Positions 58,039 through 64,000 of a stretch of DNA of 64,000 bases are shown here, in pieces (the first letter of the stretch is position 1; each line of letters opens with the position of its first letter). The translations under genes were made by a program, and so were the position numbers. Source of the stretch: Leptodactylus fallax (lineage: Eukaryota > Chordata > Amphibia > Anura > Leptodactylidae); contig CAMRHE010000460.1 in assembly GCA_947044405.1 (NCBI GenBank), forward strand, positions 1,141,501-1,205,500. Reading direction: 5' to 3'. Under the pieces are notes generated by a model, which worked only from the letters and a program-made list of their open reading frames with translations, was not told the origin of the DNA and made no database searches.

Positions 58039-58192
58039 CTGCCCGAGCCGCAGTCAGAAGACACTCAGGACAAGACTCAGCACAAGTCTCAGGAGCAGCA
58101 ATGGGAGCACTGACACTTTTCCATCACTCAGCAAGACGAAACTCCTGAGCGCAGCCACCTTGAGACACCCACCGGAAGTCAAGAGCCGCCAT
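58039..58192 (-). other. TELO2: Putative TELO2 non-coding exon 1 (5' UTR)
   Basis: Exon 2 has an acceptor 11 nt before the start codon, so a 5' UTR exon must lie upstream. The only promoter-like sequence found between exon 2 and TAS2R is here. It ends in a usable donor, GGGCAG|GTAATA (GT at 58038-58037). Joining it to exon 2 makes intron 1 about 35.3 kb, filled by the 26-bp array. The transcription start is not known; I give the conserved AAGATGGCGGC element as the upstream limit. Human TELO2 also has a non-coding exon 1. This is inference and needs RNA support. The exon could instead belong to an unrecognised transcript. Confidence 0.5.
58089..58192 (-). other. Two short upstream ORFs in the putative TELO2 leader
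   Basis: The ATG inside AAGATGGCGGC (58192-58190) opens 22 codons and stops at 58124. The stop overlaps a second ATG in TGATG (58124-58122) that opens 11 codons to 58089. They matter only if the putative exon 1 is real and transcription starts upstream of the first ATG. Confidence 0.3.
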
Positions 58193-58256
58193 CTTACTAC
58201 ACCCACTGCCTGAACTACTGCAGAGTACATGAAGCCGGAAGTGCAGGTCATGTGAC
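58171..58256 (-). promoter_or_regulatory. Putative TELO2 promoter: ETS, YY1/TISU and E-box sites
   Basis: There are two ETS-type sites (ACCGGAAGT at 58171-58179 and GCCGGAAGTG at 58234-58243), a YY1-type element (AAGATGGCGGC on the minus strand, 58195-58185) and an E-box/M-box palindrome GTCATGTGAC at 58247-58256. This combination is typical of TATA-less housekeeping promoters in vertebrates. The AAGATGGCGGC word also matches 11 of 12 positions of the TISU element, including the T that replaces the first S. ETS-rich promoters are often bidirectional, but I see no rightward gene before the 59-bp repeat. Confidence 0.5.
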
Positions 58257-58324
58257 AGCTCTAGTGGTCCGTGTAGTGTCTGCTGCTCTTGCACCCTCTA
58301 GTGGTGGCTGTGTATTACTACAAC

Positions 58325-59208
58325 AAGCTGAACGCCTCTTGTGTCCTCCTCCTATCTCCTCATAGATTGTAAGCTCTTGTGAGCGGGGCCCTCACTCCTC
58401 TTGTGTCCTCCTATCTCCTCATAGACTGTAAGCTCTTGTGAGCGGGGTCCTCACTCCTCTTGTGTCCTCCTATCTCCTCATAGATTGTAAGCTCTTGTGA
58501 GCGGGGCCCTCACTCCTCTTGTGTCCTCCTATCTCCTCATAGATTGTAAGCTCTTGTGAGCGGGGCCCTCACTCCTCTTGTGTCCTCTCTATCTCCTCAT
58601 AGATTGTAAGCTCTTGTGAGCGGGGCCCTCACTCCTCTTGTGTCCTCCTCCTATCTCCTCATAGATTGTAAGCTCTTGTGAGCGGGGTCCTCACTCCTCT
58701 TGTGTCCTCCTCCTATCTCCTCATAGATTGTAAGCTCTTGTGAGCGGGGTCCTCACTCCTCTTGTGTCCTCTCTATCTCCTCATAGATTGTAAGCTCTTG
58801 TGAGCGGGGCCCTCACTCCTCTTGTGTCCTCTCTATCTCCTCATAGATTGTAAGCTCTTGTGAGCAGGGTCCTCACTCCTCTTGTGTCCTCCTCTCTATC
58901 TCCTCATAGATTGTAAGCTCTTGTGAGCGGGGTCCTCACTCCTCTTGTGTCCTCTCTATCTCCTCATAGATTGTAAGCTCTTGTGAGCGGGGTCCTCACT
59001 CCTCTTGTGTCCTCCTCCTATCTCCTCATAGATTGTAAGCTCTTGTGAGCGGGGTCCTCACTCCTCTTGTGTCCTCTCTATCTCCTCATAGATTGTAAGC
59101 TCTTGTGAGCGGGGTCCTCACTCCTCTTGTGTCCTCTCTATCTCCTCATAGATTGTAAGCTCTTGTGAGCGGGGTCCTCACTCCTCTTGTGTCTTCTCTA
59201 TCTCCTCA
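58325..59208. repeat. 59-bp minisatellite upstream of the TELO2 promoter (about 15 units)
   Basis: The unit contains CTCTTGTGTCCTCCTATCTC, then CTCATAGATTGTAAGCTCTT and GTGAGCGGGGCCCTCACTC; CATAG starts at 58420, 58479 and 58538 confirm the 59-bp period. Indels of about 3 bp and GGGGCCC/GGGGTCC variants occur. ATAGATTGTAAGCTCTTG phrases are common in dispersed vertebrate repeats. Confidence 0.95.
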
Positions 59209-59210
59209 TA

Positions 59211-60238
59211 CAGTGGGGAAAAAAAAGTATTTAGTCATTCACCAATTGTGCAAGTTCTCCCACTTATAAAGATGAGGCCGGCCTGTAATTGTCATCATAG
59301 GTAGACCTCAACTATGAGAGACAAAATGAGAAAACTAATCCAGAAAATCACATTGTCTGATTTTTTAAGAATTTATTTGCAAATTATGGTGGAAAATAAG
59401 TATTTGGTCACCTACACACAAGCAAGATTTCTGTCTCCCAGCCCTGTAACTTCTCCTTTAAGAGGCTCCTCTGTCCTCCACTCATTACCTGTAGTAATGG
59501 CTCCTGTGTGACATTGTTATCAGTATAAAAGACTCCTGTCCACAACCTCAGTCACACTCCAAACTCCACTATGGTGAAGACCAAAGAACTGTGGAAGGAC
59601 CAGAAACAAAATGGTAGCCCTGCACCAGGCTGGGAAGACTGAATCTGCAATAGGCAAGCAGCTTGGTGGGAAGAAATCACCTGTGGGAGCAATAATTAGA
59701 AAATGGAAGACATACAAGACCACTGATAATCTCCCTACATCAGGGGCTCCACGCAAGATCTCACCCCGTGGGGTCAAAATGATCACAAAAATCCCAGAAC
59801 CCCACGGGGGGACCTAGTGAGTGACCTGCAGAAAGCTGGGACTAACGTAACAAAGGCTACCGTCAGTAACACACTACGCCGCCAGGGACTCAGATCCTGC
59901 AGTGCCAGACGTGTCCCCCTGCTTAAGCCAGTACATATCCGGGCCCAGCTGAAGTTTGCTAGAGAGCATTTGGATGTTCCAGAAGAGTATTGGGAGAATG
60001 TCATATGGTCAGATGAAACCAAAGTAGAACTGTTTGGTAGAAACACAACTCGTGGTGTTTGGAGGAGAGTGAATGCTGAGTTGTATCCAGAGAACACCAT
60101 ACCTACTGTGAAGCATGAGGGGGCAACATCATGTATGGGGCTGTTTCTCTGCAAAGGGACCAGGACGACTGATTCGTGTACATGAAAGAATGAATGGGGC
60201 CATGTATGGGGAGATTGTGAGTGCAAACCTCCTTCCAT
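59211..60238 (+). mobile_element. Tc1-like transposon A2, 5' part only
   Basis: It starts CAGTGGGGAAAAAAAAGTAT at 59211 after TA (59209-59210), interrupting the last 59-bp unit. It is nearly identical to the right half of element A1 at 1258-2829. It stops inside the transposase gene at about 60238, where an inverted fragment of another Tc1 family begins. No right terminal repeat is present. Confidence 0.88.
59571..60238 (+). pseudogene. Tc1-like transposase A2, truncated and frameshifted
   Basis: It starts MVKTKEL at 59571 and shares the early frameshift of A1 (before [11 protein letters not shown]). Another frame break lies near 59785-59815, where A1 has a longer [11 protein letters not shown] segment. 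It continues through [11 protein letters not shown] with the first catalytic Asp and shifts again after KHEG, as A1 does after KHGG. It lacks the second Asp and the Glu because the copy is cut at 60238. Confidence 0.9.
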
Positions 60239-60540
60239 CAGCTGCGATTACAGCTACAAGTCGCTTGGGGTTGTCTCTATCAGTTCTTGCCCATTCTTCC
60301 TTGGAAAACAGCTGGAGCTCAGTGAGGTTGGATGGAGAGCCTTTGTGAACAGCAGTTTTCAGCTCTTTCCACAGATTCTCGATTGGATTCAGGTCTGGAC
60401 TTTGACTTGGCCATTCTAACACCTGGATACGTTTATTTGGGAACCATTCCATTGTAGATTTGGCTTTATGTTTGGGATCATTGGAAGATAAATCTCCGTC
60501 CCAGTCTCAGGTCTTTTGCAGATGGATGTCCTTCAATATT
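60239..60540 (-). pseudogene. C-terminal fragment of a second Tc1-like transposase, inverted
   Basis: Read on the minus strand it gives GHPSAKDLRLGRRFIFQ, a short deletion where the QDN motif should be, then DPKHKA. It continues [20 protein letters not shown], holding the catalytic Glu, then [20 protein letters not shown] and RLVAVIAA. The sequence is clearly a different Tc1 family from A2. Both ends are truncated. Confidence 0.88.
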
Positions 60541-61319
60541 TATTTGAAACTCTTCGTATTTTTTGCTCCAATGTCTTTCTACAATAGCGTTTGGTCTCCA
60601 TAAAGTTTGCCACACAAGTCTCCTTTCCCACCCATTATCTGGACATGTTCAGATTTGTGTATCACAAGTTAAAGGGTTAGTCCCATGTTGGTCAGATGGG
60701 AATAATTGCTCCCAAGCCCTGTTGCCTAGGGTGGGATTTTAGGAACAGCTGAGCAGGGTTGGTAATTCCCTGCAAAGTTTCTATACCTATGAAGATATCT
60801 GTGTAGCTCACCATAAGTAACAGCAGCACAGAGGACATTATACAGCAGAACTGGGCAGTATCAAACAGTGAAATGAGATAATAAATCACTTACCTGCTGG
60901 CAGTGTCATCTGTAGGGGAGATTCACTAATCCCTTCTAATATTTACACAGGTTTATCAGAGTGGAAGATGCTGGATGATAAATGGGCCCATCTTTAGGCT
61001 GCCTGGGCTATGTCCATGTCCTCTATTAGGAGACTTACACTGAGGAAGAATAGGAAGAATGCTGGCACATCTTAGCCCACACCTTTTTGGCTATCCACAC
61101 CCAGAAATAAATTTAGCACAAACCATGTATACAAAGGTAAGGCAGTGAATCCCTCCGCGGATGTGACTCTCTGCTGCAGCTCCTTGTAATTACCCTCCTT
61201 CCCTCTGCAAAGACTTCTATGCAACCTGATTTGTCTGAAAGCTCCTTCATTGAAGATAGAGCTGAGCCGTGAACAGAGAGTAAGTGCAGGAGGTGGGAGA
61301 AGGGGTGCAGGAGAAGAGT
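60541..61319. other. Intergenic, no gene recognised
   Basis: About 780 bp. A possible T2-like start TTAAAGGGTTAGTCCC lies near 60669. Short ORFs have no recognisable similarity. Confidence 0.4.
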
Positions 61320-62151
61320 TTAAAGGGGTTGTCCAGGTTAAAATTAAATCCCTGCACTAATCTAAACACCCTCCCGCCGCCTACTTTCTAAATGACATAA
61401 TTAAGCAAAAATGTATAATTACCCATAATCACATGACCACCCCAGGGACATTTTCTGATTATCCGGTGACGATCCGTTTCCCTGTTTCCCGGAAACAGAA
61501 CGTCACTACTACTCCCTCCCATCTACCCCATCATACTTACCCATCTTCTTCCTGTCCAGGCTTCTTTCTGCGGGGAATGGCTCCTCCTCCTCCTTCTGTG
61601 ACATTAGCCCGCGTGTGCACAAAAGAGCCGGAGTCCTGGCTTTGTGCTGAAGCCGACACTCCATCTCTACTGCGCAAGCGTAGGAGCTGCCCACGCCTGC
61701 GCAGTAGAGATGGCGTGAAGGCCACAGTACAGTGTCGGGACTGCTGCGCGCTGACATAGTCACAAAAGAGGAGGAGCCATTCCCCAAACAGAAGAAAGCC
61801 TGGACAGGAAGAAGACAAGTAAGTATAATGGGGTAGAGGGGTTGGCTGAGTTACTTGGGAAGGGCTAGTAGTGGGCGGGATCGATAGACAGGGAGGGGGT
61901 GTTAGAGAGGGAGGGGGAGGAGTGAGAGGGAGATAGTGTGAGAGCCTACAACTACCACAATGCATTGCATCAGCTAAGGCAGCAGGAAGATACACCATGG
62001 AAACAAATGCAGAAGATGCCAGGAGCTCCCAGAGAAACCCAGAAATCACTCAAAACACTGCTAAAGGGATTTGGGTGCATTTATTAACCCATTAATATCA
62101 CTAACAGACCTTTTTTAAAAAAAGATTTTTTTGCCTGGAAAACCCCTTTAG
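61320..62151. mobile_element. T2/Kolobok-like non-autonomous element with long internal hairpin
   Basis: The ends TTAAAGGGGTTGTCCAGG (61320) and CCTGGAAAACCCCTTTAG (62151) are inverted copies with TTAA/TTAG flanks. Inside, the arm at about 61525-61603 pairs with 61759-61835 (CTTCCTGTCCAGGCTTCTTT against its complement), and a nested pair CATCTCTACTGCGC / GCGCAGTAGAGATG surrounds the loop. ORFs over the arms are mirror artefacts. Confidence 0.7.
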
Positions 62152-62513
62152 GCATCCGCATCACCAAGTGCAAAATACTCAGAGCTTTACATCATCTCCT
62201 TCTCACCGCGCATCTGATTCATTTGTTGTTCTTCTTTTTAAATTCCGTCCACCTGTTCACAAGATACGGCCCCTTGAAAGTCATAGCTCTGATTCTCCAA
62301 GTGGGCGGGAACCTTATGTTTTTCTCTAGAAAATAAAAAGATCCACCCACATGGAGAATCAGAGCCAGTTTACATGTAATCTTCCGGGGACCATATCCAT
62401 TCAATGGGTGGACGGATTTTAAAAAGAGAAACACCAAACTGTTCAGGGGAACGGCAATAATAAAATGATGTTTGTTATTCGGCACCTTCTACTTGGTGAC
62501 AGACTCTCTTTAA
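62148..62513. mobile_element. Second TTAA-type hairpin element abutting the first
   Basis: The right end CTTGGTGACAGACTCTCTTTAA is of the T2 type; the left end beginning TTAGGCATCCGCATCACCAA is degenerate. Internal arms around CTCTGATTCTCCAAGTGGG and CCCACATGGAGAATCAGAG are inverted, continuing out to TTTTTAAATTCCGTCCACC and GGTGGACGGATTTTAAAAA. Confidence 0.6.
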
Positions 62514-63113
62514 AGACTTTAATAAGTGGAGAAAGAGGAATTTTCCTGTAAAAGCTTTCTTATCCTAACTTGCCGAGTTAACAGAACAGTCACATGAACT
62601 ATATAAAAGAGATTCTCACTCGGGATATGTGAATTGTGCAATTCAGAAGTTTATTGTAGTGCAAGCCAAACACAATATCTGACATTTCGGTCCAAATCAG
62701 AGCATCAGATCGACCATACCACTAATCCTAAAGGGTGTTTGGGCAAGATCTAGTAAGTTCATCCATGGGGTTAGAGAAATGTAACATCAGATTTCAACAA
62801 GAGGGGTTCAGTGGAAAATCTTGAGTCCTAATCAGGTCAGAACCATAAAACTTACAATGGTGGTAATACAGGAGCTGATATATGTATATACAGTATATAT
62901 ATACAGATACATAATTACAAATAATCATTCATGGGTTTGGCTCTGATGTTTTACTGCTGGAGCAAATCTTAGCATGTCCTCTTCTCCATTGGGTCACCCA
63001 GTGTGGATCTCTTTGATGCTCCGAGAATATGGGATCTGGTGAACCAATTCTCTATTCAGTATCATTCTCAAGAAAGTCAGAATTATTTTCCACTTTATCT
63101 GCAGACGATGTTG
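62514..63113. other. 3' flank of TAS2R, no gene recognised
   Basis: About 600 bp of plain sequence with a short TATATATA microsatellite at about 62880-62910. Confidence 0.4.
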
Positions 63114-64000
63114 CTATTTCTTTCTCCACTTCTCTAGGATCTTCATATAAGTCTGCTTCAGCTTGGCATTACCTGCAATAATTACACCAGACTGTAGGGT
63201 GGGGAAAGAGAAAATCAGCATAAAGCGCACCCAGTATAAGGGATCCGCCATGGAAAGGAAGCTAAGGCCAAGTTCTACCACATAAAATATGAGATACAGA
63301 ATAAGGAGAGACATCATTGTCCGGGCAGCCCCCTGCTGGGCCTTCAAGCTTGGACCATGATCATCCATGTTCTGTTTCATATGTCGAGCGTGTGCACAGA
63401 GAGACACAATGATACGACCAGTTGTGACCATCACAAACATGAAGGGTATAAAGCAATTAATTAATAGAGAGAACATGTTATAAGTTTGATTCATCTGATA
63501 TCCAGTGAATATTAATGTCCTATTGGTCCCAAACTCATGAGTGGAATTTGGCGCGTACACTTTTGTAATGGTCCATATTACTGGGAGACTGGAGACAATG
63601 GAGAGTACCTGAGATAAAAGTATCAGCCATGGAACCACACTTGTGATGTTGATCTTCAGCCACGCCATGCAGCCATGTTGGAAACTGATAATTTTCACAC
63701 AGAAGAATAAACACAGCCAGGCAGAAAGCCAGGAACTGGAGAAGATGCTGTAGGACATGATACCGTACAAGGTATAAAAAACAAAATCCACCAAGAAAAT
63801 GCTGGAGAAAAAGATGGAGCACACAATGGTCGCAGCGTTTATACAAGACAAGCAAAAATTTGAGACAGCCAAAGAAACCACCAGATGGTCACTTGAGTTC
63901 AAGCTCTGTCCTTTCAGCCAGTCATGGAAATTAACAACCACAATAAAGACATTGGTCAATACTCCGGAGAAGAGCTCAATCATGAGGATGACAAGGAAGG
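63114..64000 (-). CDS. Bitter taste receptor type 2 (TAS2R family), 5' end outside window
   Basis: A single-exon seven-transmembrane GPCR that detects bitter compounds and couples to gustducin-type G proteins at the plasma membrane. The visible frame gives 289 codons from a Met at 63983, but the frame stays open through five more codons (FLVIL) to the window edge. TAS2Rs have a few more N-terminal residues before TM1, so the true start is probably beyond 64000. Family marks: TM1 GVLTNVFIVVVN, TM2 LVVSLAVSNFCLS, TM3 SSSWLSAWLCLFFCVKI, TM5 INCFIPFMFVM, the basic loop HARHMKQN, TM6 LILYLIFYVVELG, TM7 FPTLQSGVIIAGNAKLKQ. NST, NRT and NQT glycosylation sequons lie between TM4 and TM5. The frame has no break. 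A V1R-type receptor is the alternative, but the GNAKLKQ end favours TAS2R. Confidence 0.87.
   Translation of the reverse strand, partial: FLVILMIELFSGVLTNVFIVVVNFHDWLKGQSLNSSDHLVVSLAVSNFCLSCINAATIVCSIFFSSIFLVDFVFYTLYGIMSYSIFSSSWLSAWLCLFFCVKIISFQHGCMAWLKINITSVVPWLILLSQVLSIVSSLPVIWTITKVYAPNSTHEFGTNRTLIFTGYQMNQTYNMFSLLINCFIPFMFVMVTTGRIIVSLCAHARHMKQNMDDHGPSLKAQQGAARTMMSLLILYLIFYVVELGLSFLSMADPLYWVRFMLIFSFPTLQSGVIIAGNAKLKQTYMKILEKWRKK

Noticed and set aside
61433..62049. Overlapping ORFs on both strands of the hairpin element
   Set aside because: The two strands encode mirror images because the sequence is an inverted repeat; no conserved protein.

Overview
This window is vertebrate nuclear DNA, most likely from a frog (anuran amphibian). 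Three things point there. Spliced minus-strand exons encode the animal protein TELO2. An intronless bitter-taste-receptor (TAS2R) reading frame sits at the right edge. The non-coding part is full of Tc1-like transposons, TTAA-flanked inverted-repeat elements of the T2/Kolobok type (abundant in frogs) and long minisatellites. No prokaryotic gene, CRISPR array, rRNA or tRNA is visible.

Layout: positions 211-22749 hold fifteen exons of TELO2 on the minus strand. They splice with GT-AG borders and one uninterrupted frame of 679 codons, about four fifths of the expected protein; the last exons lie beyond base 1. A probable non-coding first exon and promoter lies at about 58039-58260, so intron 1 would be about 35.3 kb. 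Nearly all of that intron (23014-57531) is one tandem array of a 26-bp unit, about 1,300 copies. Other TELO2 introns carry unrelated arrays: 48 bp (intron 11), 74/97 bp (intron 9), about 41-47 bp GC-rich (intron 5), 49 bp (intron 4) and 31 bp (intron 2). The last two lie inside TTAA-type inverted-repeat elements, and the 49-bp unit can be traced to its host element's own terminal repeat.

Tc1-like elements sit in introns 13 and 7 and upstream of the promoter. All three transposase genes are frameshifted, and the third is fused to an inverted fragment of another Tc1 family. Right of the promoter come a 59-bp minisatellite (58325-59208), the chimeric Tc1, about 0.8 kb of plain sequence, two abutting hairpin elements (61320-62513) and the TAS2R gene (63114 to beyond 64000).

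Functionally, TELO2 is the scaffold of the TTT complex (TELO2-TTI1-TTI2), which with R2TP and HSP90 matures PIKK kinases (ATM, ATR, mTOR, DNA-PKcs, SMG1, TRRAP). The serine-acid motif that binds PIH1D1 is conserved here across the exon 11/12 junction. TAS2R is an unrelated chemoreceptor. I find no new protein system; the striking content is the repeat biology. Parts of the arrays look like long-read consensus noise, so array lengths and odd internal units should be treated cautiously.
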